Positions 47,614 to 58,050 of a stretch of DNA of 64,000 nucleotides are shown one piece after another; within the stretch, counting starts at the first letter, position 1, and the number at the start of each line of letters is the position of its first letter. The notes beneath the pieces were generated by a model. That model ran no database searches and was not told where the DNA came from. It saw nothing but the letters and a program-made list of their open reading frames with translations. The stretch spans positions 4,069,503 to 4,133,502 of the forward strand of contig NZ_CP076024.1 in assembly GCF_022788635.1 (NCBI RefSeq), in the 5' to 3' direction. The position numbers and the translations under genes were made by a program. The stretch comes from Methylobacter sp. S3L5C. Its GTDB lineage: Bacteria; Pseudomonadota; Gammaproteobacteria; Methylococcales; Methylomonadaceae.

Positions 47614-50600
47614 TTAACCGAGCACTACCAACACCTGATGCAGGTGCCCATCATTCTTTAAGGTAATACTGTTAGCTTTTAACAGATATTTGTTATCCAA
47701 TTTTATCCTGGCGACCCCCTGCTCTACTCCATTCGGGTTTTCAATCGTAATTTCATAGCGGGTATTTTGGTGCTGGTAAAAAATGCAGTAACTACGCCAT
47801 GCCTTGGGAATACAGGGATCAAAAATCATTTTATCGCCGCGAATCTGCAAACCCAGCAGCCATTCTGTCCCGGCACGATAAAACCATCCGGAAGCCCCCG
47901 TATACCAAGTCCAACCACCACGTCTCATATGGGTTGGTTCAGCGTAGATATCAGCCGCCAGCACATACGGCTCAACCTTATAGGTATAAACACCGATACG
48001 GGTAGTCGTATGATTAATCGGATTTAACATACTCAGTAACTCCATCGCTTGATCACCGTCACCGAGCATGGCGTAAGCGATAACCGACCAAATGGCGGCA
48101 TGCGTATACTGGCCGCCATTCTCGCGTATACCGAGCGGATAACTTTTGATATAGCCCGGATCATGTCCGGTTTTATCAAAAGGTGGCGTCAATAATAAAA
48201 CCAGATCACCATAGCGAAGCAGATTTTCCCGTACTGAATTCATTGCCTGTTGTGCCCGACCGGTGTCTGCGGCACCGGAAATAACAGCCCAACTCTGGGC
48301 AATTGAATCAATGCGGCACTCGGAATTATGGGCAGAACCCAGCGGCGTTCCATCGTCAAAATAGGCACGACGATACCATGCCCCATCCCATCCTTGCGCT
48401 TCAATGGCAATCTTCAGTTGCTCAGCATGATCGCGCCAGCGAATAACCCGCTCATGGTCTCCCCGTGTTTCTGCAATGCCTGTCAATTCGGACAATGTAG
48501 CAATCAAAAACCAGGCCATCCAGATGCTCTCACCTTTACCCTTATTACCCACCCGATTCATGCCGTCATTCCAGTCACCGCTACCCATCAACGGCAGACC
48601 GTGCATACCGGTTTCCAGACTTAAGTCCAGCGCACGCGCGCAATGTTCAAAAAGAGTCGCTTGTTGCAGCGAGCGGGTCGGTTCGTAATAAGCGTCATCT
48701 TGTTCCGCCTCCAGCACCGGTCCTTCCAGAAACGGTATTTCTTCATCAAGCACGCCCACATCGCCAGTCACCTTGATATAGTGGGCTACGACATAAGGCA
48801 GCCAGACACGATCATCAGAAAAACGGGTACGCACACCACGACCGGTAGGTGGATGCCACCAATGCTGCACATCACCTTCAACAAACTGGCGAGCTGCAGC
48901 ACACAGGAGATGTGCACGAATCAGATCGGGACGGGAGACAGCCAAAGCCATACTGTCCTGTAGCTGATCACGAAAGCCGAAGGCTCCACCCGCTTGGTAA
49001 AAAGCGGCTCGCGCCCATAAGCGACAGCTCAGGGTTTGATACAACAACCAGCGATTTAACATAATATCGAGTTGCCGATCCGGTGTTTTTACCTGAACTT
49101 TAGTAAGCATTTGTTGCCATGACCGGGTTACTTGAGTATAAGTTGTCGCCACCGGAATTATCCGATAACGCTCAATCAATTCTCTGGCGTGGGCACGGTC
49201 ATTGCCTTGCCCAAGCAATAAGATAATCTCAATATTTTCACCAGGTGCCAGATTAATCACCCTCGACAAGGCGGCACAAGGGTCCAGTCCTACACCAACA
49301 CGACCTTTCAGTGCTTTAAGACCTTGCATACCTGCCGGAGCATCAAGGCTACCGTTACGGCCAATAAATTCTGCCCGATTGCCTGTATATCCGGTTTGTT
49401 TGCCCGCAAGGTCGGCAAAGGCAATACGCTCACCAAATTCTACAGCCCATGGATTATAAGCAAACAGAGCACCGGTATTGACATCCAGTTCGGTGATAAT
49501 ATGTGGGGCAGTGATCGTACGCGAAGTGCCCAATACCCATTCTATATAAGCGGCTACCGTCAGACGACGAGAGCGTCCGGAAACATTTTTTAAGGTCAAC
49601 ACTGATATTTTGATCGGATCGTCAGGACTGACAAATTGCAGAAGTTCACTATGAAGCCCATGAGAAGCATGCTCAAAACGGCTATAGCCCTGCCCGTGAT
49701 GAATAACATAACTCGCATTGTCGACCCTAATGGGTAGTGCGGTAGGCGTCCACAACTCATTAGTTTCGTCATCACGCAAATAGATTATTTCCCCGGAAGG
49801 ATCGCTGACCGGATCATTTGACCAAGGCGTCAACTGGTTTTCACGGCTATTACCACTCCAGGTACAACCACTACCCGACTCCGAGACCATAAAACCAAAC
49901 CCGGCATTGGCAATCACATTAATCCAGGGTGCCGGTGTCCACTGCCCCTTGTCGAGCACAATCACATATTCGCGCCCGTCATCGGCAAAGCCGCCAAGAC
50001 CGTTAAAGAATTCAAGAGGTGGTGGAAGCAGTCTTGGTGAATGAATATTGGCTGTACTCGGGGCTTTTTGTGAAGCCCACGCTGCCGGTGGCCTTGGATG
50101 CCGCAGTAGTTGCTCGGCCAAAGTTCCTCGATTACTGATAAGCACGGTACGCGCAACGGCTTGGAATAATTGTCGATCTTCTACTGACACCTGATCGATC
50201 TGCATGAGAAAAACTGCCCCCTGATTTTCATGGGGCTGCCCGGCTGAAAATGCCTGACTTTCCTTGATCATGGCCTCCAGCCTGTCCTGTAAAGCCTTGG
50301 CATAAGACAGTTTATCTTCATTCATAATAACAAGATCGACACCAAGACCTTTCATACGCCAGTACTCGTGCGCACGCAGTAATTGTTCAACGATGGCATT
50401 ATCTTCAGGTTCCGTTACACGCAGCAACACCATTGGCCGATCTCCCGATATGCCATGCCGCCATAACCCGGTAACATTAAGGGCATTCATCTGCAGCAAC
50501 TTGCTGGATGGTCTCAGCCAGGGATCGGCATAAAGTAACCGGTTGGCCAAATCCTGGAATAACTGAGCTTCATCCGGCTTGATACGCAGATGGTGTAATT

Positions 50601-53600
50601 GCACATGGGCATGAGTCCATGCCAGAGAAGACACTCTCTCAAACATAGCTACGTTATGATATTTATCCGCCAGATCTTCAATGATTTTATGCGAATCGGC
50701 GACTAACGTGGTAAATATAATGTGCTCGGTTGTACCGGGTGCAATACTAACCCGTGTACGTAAACTAAAGATAGGATCAAGAACAGCACCGACCGTATTG
50801 CTCAGAGGACGGCCATCCATCACGGCAACCGGTTCCCGTAGCGATTGTCCACGACCGACAAAACGCACACGCTCGGTTTCGTATTGCCGCATGTTGCCGG
50901 TTTGGCCGTCCGCCAGCACATGAGCAGCCCAAAGGGTCGGTTCAGAGGCCAAACGCGGCCGGCGTTGCGCAATCAATGTGCAGGGCTTGGGTAAAAATTC
51001 GGTCTGTACAAACAGATTGGAAAAAGCAGGATGTGCCATATCAGCAGCAAAAGGCGCAAGTACCACCTCAGCGTAGGAGGTGATATCAATTTCCCGGACC
51101 TGTAAGCCATTATTAATCAAACTCAGGCGACGGATTTCCGCATTATCTTCAGGGGACACAACAATTTCCAAAATGCTAACGATATTGCCATCCGCACGGG
51201 TAATACGGGCACGGTCTTCAGCAAAAACGACGTCATAGTAATCGGGCGCCTTTACCGTCGGCTGATACCCGGCAGACCAGACCTGCCCGCTCGCCACATC
51301 ACGCAGATAGATATAACTACCCCAGGTATCCCGTGTCACATCTTCGCGCCAGCGTGTGATCGACAAATTCCGCCAAGCACTGTAACCCGAACCCGCTGCC
51401 GTGATCATCACGGCATAGTAGCCATTGGATAGCAAATGTGCCGAAGGCACCGAAGAGGTCGGTGATGGCAAGCGCCGAACAGGCGGCTGTAACGATTCTT
51501 TTACTTCAGAAAAATCATTAAGAACCGGGATGCTGTTGGTATACAGACAATTCGGAATGCGCTCCTGCAATAATAGTTGAACCGACTGAATCAACGGCAC
51601 GCTATGAAAGCGATGGCGCATTATCCCGTCGTGTACTGCATTGGCAATCGCTACCAGAGACATACCCTGATGGTGTGCCATATAACAGCGCACGATTGCC
51701 ACACGCTCCTTTTCAGCAAGCCTGATTGGCGTAAAATCAAGTGCTTCATAGAAACCAAACTGACCCAAAGCCCCCTCGCTTTCCAGATACTCAAAGTTTT
51801 CCACGGCCGCATGAGGAAAATACATGGCGGCAAGCGCAGTAGCGTAAGGGGTAATGACCAACTCGTCACCAAGCCCGCGTTTCATCCCCAGTCCTGGTAC
51901 GCCAAAAGCAGAATATTGATAAGTAAAAAAAAGGTCGCGGCTATTAAAAGCGGATTCCGATACCCCCCATGGCACGCCACGCTCTTTACCATAATTAATC
52001 TGCCGTTGCACAACCAGACGGCAAGTCTGATCAAGCAAGCTGTATCGTGGCGTATAGGTGACCAGAGAAGGCATCAAATATTCAAACATTGATCCTGACC
52101 ACGATAGTAATACCGTGCCATGAGCCGCGCGTATCAAGCGTCTCCCCAAGTGAAACCAATGCGTACCCGGCACCTCGCGTTTGGCAATCGCGACAAAACT
52201 GGCCAGACGAGCTTCAGAGGCAAAGAGGTCGTAATAACTGGAATCAAGACTACCTTCCTGAACACGGTAGCCTAGCGAGAACAAATGACATTTTTCATCA
52301 TAAAGAAAACCAAAATTCATTTCATAAAACAAGGTATCCACCTGCTTAACAAGACTCTGCAGGCGCTCCACAAGTATTGTTGCTTGCTCTTTGGCCTCCC
52401 GTATTATGGCTATCCTGGTTTCCGGTTGTGTAGACGCAGGAGCACTTATCGACATGGCATCAAGCTCTGCTAAGCCCTGCGCATAACTGCCGGGAAGCTC
52501 AACAAGCGGCGTATTCAGAGTTAATTGCTGCCAAAATATTGCCGTTTGTGAAGGCATAAGTGGCGCTTCTTCACTACTATTTAAATGACCGGTAAAATGA
52601 ATCCAGGGAACCAGACTATCGATATCGCGGACATGGGAGTAAATATCATCGCGTAGCAAGGTAGCCCATATCAACAACTCGCTATCGCTGCTATCACCGC
52701 GTTCGGCAATAAAAGCGCGAGCCATATCCTGTAAGGTATCGCTGCAAAATGTTAACTGCCGCCACAAATCACTCCAGCCATTTCCATCAACCGGCCGACT
52801 TGCCAAAAGTTCGCCGATCACAAGGACTTTTTGGCGCAGCTCTTTTAAGGTAACCGTCAATGTACGCCGGTCATCCGTTATTTTAGCCAGCGTATCCATC
52901 AGCAACTGATGGGTATCAATAAGACCTGTCAAGGCATCAAAAAATACCGGTGGTCGATGCTGCATTTCCCGGCAAGCTTCAGCCAAAGTCAGTAAATGTC
53001 CGGCCAGATTACCACTGTCAACAGTTGAGACATAGCGGGGTTCCAGTACGTGTAAATCAAGGGTATCGTACCAGTTAAAAAAATGCCCCTGTAAGCGCGG
53101 CAGCTCAGCCAGAGTCTTTATCGTGTTATCCAGTCGATCGACCGTGTCCATCAAGCCAAGCCAGCCAAAATCGCGGGCCGTCACGACAGACAACAGATAA
53201 AGACCAAAATTGGTAGGCGAACTACGGTGGGCGATAACAGGCTGGGGGTCTTCCTGAAAATTATCCGGCGGTAGATAATGCTCCTGGGTTGTGACAAAGC
53301 TGGTAAAAAAATACCAAATACGTCTACCGATCAAACGCAGTCGCTCGCTGTCTTTTAACTGTAAAGCTTCAGCTTTATCAAGTCCGGGTGGCAGGCTCAA
53401 TAGCCAGGCAATGACCGGTGCCAACCACCATAACAGTAAAAAAGGGCTGGCAACCTTGATAGCTGCTGAATTAAAAATTAATATCATGCCACTGATTGCC
53501 ATGACAACAACCGATGAATTAACCAGCGCAGCAATGAGATTATGTGGCGAGTTCACTACGGCGACTTTTGTCTGCTGTGCGGTCACCCAGCTAAGTAAAT

Positions 53601-56379
53601 GACGATGAGTAATAAACAGCCGTACCAGCGTACGGACAATGGCATCCATCATCAGCCACGCATGTTGCACCAATAACGTCAACGTCACCAAGCTGTTGCC
53701 GATTGCCCAGAGTATATTCTTCGCCATTACCCGGATATAAATATCCGGCGAGACACCTCGATGTTGAGTCCTGTTTCCACTCATGAGTGTCAGTAGCGCA
53801 GGCAAAGCCAATGCCGTCAGCACAAACCCAATCAAGACAGCCTGCGGTGCATGTGGGATAGTCCAGGTTGCGAACAGCGTAAATAAGGTACCTGGTGCCG
53901 AAAGGGACCTGCGTAAATTATCGAGCATTTTCCAGCGCCCGATCATCGGCATGCCTTTGCCGCGAGCGCCAAAAATCCAGGGTAATAACTGCCAATCGCC
54001 GCGAGTCCAACGATGCTCACGTGATGCAGCAACTTCTGTTTGAGAAGGAAATTCCTCAAAAAACTCGATATCGTTTATTAATGCACAGCGCGCAAAGACA
54101 CTCTCGAACAAATCATGACTCAGTAAGGTATTATCCGGTACACGTCCCGCCAAAGCGGCTTCAAAAGCATCGACGTGATACAAACCCTTACCACTATAAG
54201 TACCAAGGGCAAACAAGTCTTGATAAAGTTCAGATACTGAACTGGAATAGGTATCGGTACCGCAAGAGCCGGCAAAAATTCGGTGAAACAGCGAATACTC
54301 CTGGCGCAGTGGTAGCGTCGGGGTAACGCGTGGTTGAAAAATAGCGTAGCCATCGATGACACACCGGGTCTTTGGATCAAATATCGGCTGATTTAACGGA
54401 TGGGCAGCGACACCCACCAATTGAGAGACAACGCCCATGGGTAAATTGGTATCGGTATCCAGGGTAATAACATAACAAATACCCGGAGGAATAACGATTT
54501 GAGCCGCTTTGCCGGCTATCGGCAAAAAAGAGGTATCCGTAGCTCCTCGCAACAAATGGTTGAACTCCTGCAATTTTCCGCGTTTGCGCTCCCATCCCAT
54601 CCACTTGCCTTCACCCGGATTCCATAAACGTTTACGGTGAAAGACAAAAAACCGTGGTTCGCCATATTTGGCATTAAGAGCGGCTACTCCGGTAGTCGCT
54701 ATACTGAGTAGCTGGTCATCCCCCGGCATGGTTTCCTGATCGGCATCGGTCCAATCAGAAAGCAGGGCAAAGTATAACCGGCTCTCCCGATTGGACAAAT
54801 AACGAATCTCCATCTGCTTGATTTGCTCTTTTACCTCCAGCTCGTTAAAAAATAAAGTGGGGATAACAACAAAGGTACCCGGCATTGGTGAGATACTATC
54901 CTCGGCATCAGATTGCGACAGCCGGTTTAAGTCAAAACGTGGTAAATAACGCGGCGGCAAAGAACCTATAATCAATCGATTGACTAAACCGACAGCGATA
55001 TCTGATGCCGGAAATAAAACAAATACTGCCAGCAGGCACAACTGAAAGTAACTTAGATCAACCATAACACTGGCCGTCAATGGCAGTGAAAGCAGTAAAC
55101 CTGTCAACAACACCAGACTGCTTAAATAAGCGCATCCGGCGTGGGCGATATAACCGCGCAATAAGCGTTGTTTAATTAAAGGCTGATAGTTAATTTCGTG
55201 TTCAAAAGTATAGCGACCGCCACCGATCAAGTAATACCCGGGCTCTTGCCTGCGAAGGTCAGGAGTCAGTTGTTCATCAATACTCTGGACCTTGTCAATC
55301 AATAGACGAGCTATCTTTACTTCTGAATGCGGCGAACGCTTGGCAAGATCCTCAATCGCATGGCGATAACGATCGCGGGTCTGAAAATCCATGGCACGGT
55401 AACCCGGATGAACGCGCAGACATTTATCTATCAAACTCACTTCTTCAACAAACCGGGGCCATTCAAATGCGGAAATAGCCCGCATACTCATAATAATATT
55501 GCGAACTGTCAAATTATTGGCGACTTGCTCGGCATGCTCTCGATGCACAATTTCATCATAGCCAACGATTTCATCTCTATTAAGCCCTTGTTCTTTGAGC
55601 CAATCATCCAAAAAATCAAGCGAAAGCAGTGCTCCCGGATGCCGATCATGCAAACGCTGCAAGATCTGCACGGCATAAGCCTGACGCTGTGATTCCGAGG
55701 GTAATATGCCTTTGGGGAAAACCAAATCCGGCTTATCCGTTTGAGCGGCAATTTGTTCGACCCGGTCAAGAAAGTCATCCGCCAACTTACGGCCGGATTG
55801 AGAGCGCATGATACAAACAGCAATGCGGCGAAGATTTTCTACCAGCAAGACCCGTAAGGTACTCGAAATCGCCCATAGTTCACCGATAGTAAGAGGATCG
55901 ACATCTTGATAAGCCCGTACAAAAACCGTCAACAAGTCAGCATCAAAACGGCTATCAGTGTGAGCCACCAAAGCCCAGGCAATACCGTAAACACGAGGAT
56001 AACCGGCCAGTACACCTTCAGCTAACTTGGGTAGCGCTTGATAATAACTTTCAGGCAAGTCCACCTGAATATCATGGACCTGCTCTTCAAGTACATGAAA
56101 ATTATCCAAAAGCCATTCAGCTGCCGGCGTAATGGCATGTTGCTCATGGACAGCCTTGGCGACCGCTTTATAAGCATCTTGCAAAATCCGGCAATTATCT
56201 CGCACCCTGGGGATTAATTTTTGACCCTTTATCTTATTACTGATTTTTTGTGCCTGCGCCAAACTGACGGCATGCTGCTCAAGTCGCTCAATACTAAACA
56301 ACTCAAAGCGAATGGGGGCTTCCTCGCTACTCGGGTGATCTACCCTAACAAACTGCCTTTTTTCTCGCCGCTTTGCCAT
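47614..56379 (-). CDS. ndvB: Cyclic beta-1,2-glucan synthase
   Basis: 2921 residues, close to the usual 2830-2900. An N-terminal cytoplasmic region, membrane segments near 410-460, a GT84 glycosyltransferase domain with LDTDTNLPMG near 640 and RWTRGDWQLLPW near 790, more membrane helices (about 820-1000), a glycoamylase-like domain with GVSESAFNSRD near 1470, then two carbohydrate-binding/GH94 modules; the last carries GDWNDGMNRVG near 2600, the phosphorylase core that sets chain length. It makes periplasmic cyclic glucan from UDP-glucose, used for osmotic adaptation and host or surface interaction. Intact throughout. The export ABC transporter (ndvA/chvA) is not adjacent. Confidence 0.96.
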   Translation of the reverse strand: MAKRREKRQFVRVDHPSSEEAPIRFELFSIERLEQHAVSLAQAQKISNKIKGQKLIPRVRDNCRILQDAYKAVAKAVHEQHAITPAAEWLLDNFHVLEEQVHDIQVDLPESYYQALPKLAEGVLAGYPRVYGIAWALVAHTDSRFDADLLTVFVRAYQDVDPLTIGELWAISSTLRVLLVENLRRIAVCIMRSQSGRKLADDFLDRVEQIAAQTDKPDLVFPKGILPSESQRQAYAVQILQRLHDRHPGALLSLDFLDDWLKEQGLNRDEIVGYDEIVHREHAEQVANNLTVRNIIMSMRAISAFEWPRFVEEVSLIDKCLRVHPGYRAMDFQTRDRYRHAIEDLAKRSPHSEVKIARLLIDKVQSIDEQLTPDLRRQEPGYYLIGGGRYTFEHEINYQPLIKQRLLRGYIAHAGCAYLSSLVLLTGLLLSLPLTASVMVDLSYFQLCLLAVFVLFPASDIAVGLVNRLIIGSLPPRYLPRFDLNRLSQSDAEDSISPMPGTFVVIPTLFFNELEVKEQIKQMEIRYLSNRESRLYFALLSDWTDADQETMPGDDQLLSIATTGVAALNAKYGEPRFFVFHRKRLWNPGEGKWMGWERKRGKLQEFNHLLRGATDTSFLPIAGKAAQIVIPPGICYVITLDTDTNLPMGVVSQLVGVAAHPLNQPIFDPKTRCVIDGYAIFQPRVTPTLPLRQEYSLFHRIFAGSCGTDTYSSSVSELYQDLFALGTYSGKGLYHVDAFEAALAGRVPDNTLLSHDLFESVFARCALINDIEFFEEFPSQTEVAASREHRWTRGDWQLLPWIFGARGKGMPMIGRWKMLDNLRRSLSAPGTLFTLFATWTIPHAPQAVLIGFVLTALALPALLTLMSGNRTQHRGVSPDIYIRVMAKNILWAIGNSLVTLTLLVQHAWLMMDAIVRTLVRLFITHRHLLSWVTAQQTKVAVVNSPHNLIAALVNSSVVVMAISGMILIFNSAAIKVASPFLLLWWLAPVIAWLLSLPPGLDKAEALQLKDSERLRLIGRRIWYFFTSFVTTQEHYLPPDNFQEDPQPVIAHRSSPTNFGLYLLSVVTARDFGWLGLMDTVDRLDNTIKTLAELPRLQGHFFNWYDTLDLHVLEPRYVSTVDSGNLAGHLLTLAEACREMQHRPPVFFDALTGLIDTHQLLMDTLAKITDDRRTLTVTLKELRQKVLVIGELLASRPVDGNGWSDLWRQLTFCSDTLQDMARAFIAERGDSSDSELLIWATLLRDDIYSHVRDIDSLVPWIHFTGHLNSSEEAPLMPSQTAIFWQQLTLNTPLVELPGSYAQGLAELDAMSISAPASTQPETRIAIIREAKEQATILVERLQSLVKQVDTLFYEMNFGFLYDEKCHLFSLGYRVQEGSLDSSYYDLFASEARLASFVAIAKREVPGTHWFHLGRRLIRAAHGTVLLSWSGSMFEYLMPSLVTYTPRYSLLDQTCRLVVQRQINYGKERGVPWGVSESAFNSRDLFFTYQYSAFGVPGLGMKRGLGDELVITPYATALAAMYFPHAAVENFEYLESEGALGQFGFYEALDFTPIRLAEKERVAIVRCYMAHHQGMSLVAIANAVHDGIMRHRFHSVPLIQSVQLLLQERIPNCLYTNSIPVLNDFSEVKESLQPPVRRLPSPTSSVPSAHLLSNGYYAVMITAAGSGYSAWRNLSITRWREDVTRDTWGSYIYLRDVASGQVWSAGYQPTVKAPDYYDVVFAEDRARITRADGNIVSILEIVVSPEDNAEIRRLSLINNGLQVREIDITSYAEVVLAPFAADMAHPAFSNLFVQTEFLPKPCTLIAQRRPRLASEPTLWAAHVLADGQTGNMRQYETERVRFVGRGQSLREPVAVMDGRPLSNTVGAVLDPIFSLRTRVSIAPGTTEHIIFTTLVADSHKIIEDLADKYHNVAMFERVSSLAWTHAHVQLHHLRIKPDEAQLFQDLANRLLYADPWLRPSSKLLQMNALNVTGLWRHGISGDRPMVLLRVTEPEDNAIVEQLLRAHEYWRMKGLGVDLVIMNEDKLSYAKALQDRLEAMIKESQAFSAGQPHENQGAVFLMQIDQVSVEDRQLFQAVARTVLISNRGTLAEQLLRHPRPPAAWASQKAPSTANIHSPRLLPPPLEFFNGLGGFADDGREYVIVLDKGQWTPAPWINVIANAGFGFMVSESGSGCTWSGNSRENQLTPWSNDPVSDPSGEIIYLRDDETNELWTPTALPIRVDNASYVIHHGQGYSRFEHASHGLHSELLQFVSPDDPIKISVLTLKNVSGRSRRLTVAAYIEWVLGTSRTITAPHIITELDVNTGALFAYNPWAVEFGERIAFADLAGKQTGYTGNRAEFIGRNGSLDAPAGMQGLKALKGRVGVGLDPCAALSRVINLAPGENIEIILLLGQGNDRAHARELIERYRIIPVATTYTQVTRSWQQMLTKVQVKTPDRQLDIMLNRWLLYQTLSCRLWARAAFYQAGGAFGFRDQLQDSMALAVSRPDLIRAHLLCAAARQFVEGDVQHWWHPPTGRGVRTRFSDDRVWLPYVVAHYIKVTGDVGVLDEEIPFLEGPVLEAEQDDAYYEPTRSLQQATLFEHCARALDLSLETGMHGLPLMGSGDWNDGMNRVGNKGKGESIWMAWFLIATLSELTGIAETRGDHERVIRWRDHAEQLKIAIEAQGWDGAWYRRAYFDDGTPLGSAHNSECRIDSIAQSWAVISGAADTGRAQQAMNSVRENLLRYGDLVLLLTPPFDKTGHDPGYIKSYPLGIRENGGQYTHAAIWSVIAYAMLGDGDQAMELLSMLNPINHTTTRIGVYTYKVEPYVLAADIYAEPTHMRRGGWTWYTGASGWFYRAGTEWLLGLQIRGDKMIFDPCIPKAWRSYCIFYQHQNTRYEITIENPNGVEQGVARIKLDNKYLLKANSITLKNDGHLHQVLVVLG

Positions 56380-57018
56380 GATGTGATGCTCCCGATCCCA
56401 ATAAAACTAAAATTGAAGCGAGCCGTTATCGGTGATTATTTTTTTGAATCTTTCAGTGACCAAATTCGACTTGCCAATGATGAACGCTTAAACGATTTCC
56501 TGAGCGGCATAGTGAACCAGATAAGTTATTTCCTGCTTATACAGGATATACCGTGTCCTAAACTCCCTGCGTAAGTTGACATCCTTGGCTTGAGAGCAAT
56601 GGGAAAAGAAAAACTTTTCTGAACAACTATAATTATCTGTCTGGATATCATCTAACAGATACAATCAGCTCCATTGCCGGATTGACTAAGGCGTGATCAT
56701 ATGACTGATGAGATCCTGGCTTAAACAAAAAGCCTGTCGGCAAGATATCTTACCTAAGCCCGTTTTATGACATCATTAACCGGTAAATTCAATAACGACA
56801 CAGCACAAATGCTGGTTTATTGAAAATTAATCAAGAACTGAGAATGCTGATTAAATCTTTATTTGTGCCATTTTGCAATAAATAAATCAGCCTGGCCAAT
56901 AACATTTAGCCATTAAAAACTAAACCGCTTGGCTTTTTGCTACAACTTGTGTAAATATCTGGCCTTTATAACAGGCTTGGCGTAGTTTACTGACTAACCT
57001 CATTTTGGAGAAAAATTA
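56380..57018. other. Gap between ndvB and the hydrogenase cluster
   Basis: About 640 bp holding the divergent ndvB and hypC promoters. An open frame antisense to the ndvB 5' end runs out to 56574, but has no recognisable product. No sigma-54 type promoter could be shown. GGAG lies before the hypC start at 57019. Confidence 0.5.
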
Positions 57019-57255
57019 ATGTGTCTTGCCGTACCCATGCAGATTACTAAAATTGATGGTTTTAATGCCCATTGTGTTGCCAAAGGTATTGAACGGGACG
57101 TCAGCTTGTTTTTATTGCAGGATGAAACCATCAAGACCGGTGATTATCTGTTAATTCATGTTGGCTATGCCATTCAAAAAATAAGTGTAGAAGAAGCGCT
57201 ATCAACATGGGAATTACTTGACCAATTATTCACCGAGGATGAACTCAGTGCATGA
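57019..57255 (+). CDS. hypC: Hydrogenase maturation chaperone HypC, first copy
   Basis: 78 residues beginning MCLAVPMQI with the essential Cys2. HypC escorts the Fe(CN)2CO centre with HypD to the large-subunit precursor. It is nearly the same as the second HypC at 62305: both have DGFNAHC, the RDVSLFLLQDET segment and LLIHVGYAIQKIS, differing mainly in scattered residues and the tail. An 8-bp overlap joins it to a ruined hypA start, the same arrangement as in the second copy. It is likely functional. Confidence 0.93.
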   Translation: MCLAVPMQITKIDGFNAHCVAKGIERDVSLFLLQDETIKTGDYLLIHVGYAIQKISVEEALSTWELLDQLFTEDELSA

Positions 57256-57337
57256 GCTATCCTTGTGTGATGACCTGCCAAGCCAGGTCTCATTGCCGTT
57301 GCAGCGCAACACAATTCACAGTCAGATAAATTTATAG
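57248..57337 (+). pseudogene. Truncated hypA remnant after the first hypC
   Basis: From the GTG at 57248 the frame reads VHELSLCDDLPSQVSLPLQR and ends after 29 codons. The first ten residues match the intact HypA start (VHELSLCEDL) and the next 20 codons still resemble it at DNA level (CAGGT, TTGCA). The zinc-binding CX2C pairs are gone. The GTG overlaps the hypC stop by eight bases exactly as at 62534, showing that hypC-hypA was duplicated as a block. Confidence 0.8.
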
Positions 57338-57573
57338 TCAGGATTTGTGATGTTTAAAAACCACTATTATATTCAACTGATTGTAATCATAAAAACAGAT
57401 CTGCCACCAAAATAGAATAATTTTTTATCTATAACAATCAATAAATTAAAAAAATTAGCAGAACGAATATTTATATTTACAAACTCATATTAATAAAAAT
57501 ATATGAATATTTTTATTAGGATAATTAAATATTTGCATGCTAAAGTAACCCTAAATATTTAGGGGTTAATTGG

Positions 57574-58050
57574 ATGGCGCTGAATAAAACATTAGTTCTC
57601 GGAATCGGCAATCCACTGATGCAAGACGATGGAGTGGGTGTTCATGTTGTACAGCACCTAAAAGCTGATAACCCTGATTTCCCGCAAGTCGAATTCATGG
57701 ATGGTGGAACACTTGGTTTTTCATTGATCGGTGCCATTGAGGATGCTACCAACCTGATTGTCATTGATGCCGCTCAATTTAGCGACACACCCGGTTCAAT
57801 TAGAATTTTTCTCGGCGAAGAAATGGATCTTTTCTTGGGCCGGCAAAAAAATTCGAGCGTACATGATGTTACCTTGGTCGACTTGATGTCGATTGCTCTT
57901 CTGTCTGACCAATTACCAGTCAGGCGTGCATTGATTGGCATTCAACCTGGAGTGATTGATTGGAGTACAGAACTGACTCCAACTATCAAGAAAGCAATTC
58001 CCAACGTATGCAATATAGTTCTGGAACTCATCGAAAAATGGCGCACGTAA
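57574..58050 (+). CDS. hupD: Hydrogenase large-subunit maturation protease
   Basis: 158 residues of the HyaD/HybD/HupD family. GIGNPLMQDDGVG (11-22) holds the first nickel-sensing acid (Asp in place of the Glu of HybD, common in the family), then VIDAAQF and the His in SVHDVTLVDL. It cleaves the C-terminal tail of the large subunit after nickel insertion; here the tail is 19 residues. The following hupH-like gene overlaps by 13 bases. A 236-bp AT-rich gap upstream probably holds the operon promoter. Confidence 0.93.
   Translation: MALNKTLVLGIGNPLMQDDGVGVHVVQHLKADNPDFPQVEFMDGGTLGFSLIGAIEDATNLIVIDAAQFSDTPGSIRIFLGEEMDLFLGRQKNSSVHDVTLVDLMSIALLSDQLPVRRALIGIQPGVIDWSTELTPTIKKAIPNVCNIVLELIEKWRT

Noticed and set aside
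56221-56574. 117-codon plus-strand ORF at the ndvB 5' end
   Set aside because: More than 150 bases are antisense to ndvB, and the remainder shows no family pattern or ribosome site.
56880-57018. Sigma-54 promoter before the hydrogenase cluster
   Set aside because: TGGC and TGC elements occur, but not with the required GG-N10-GC spacing.
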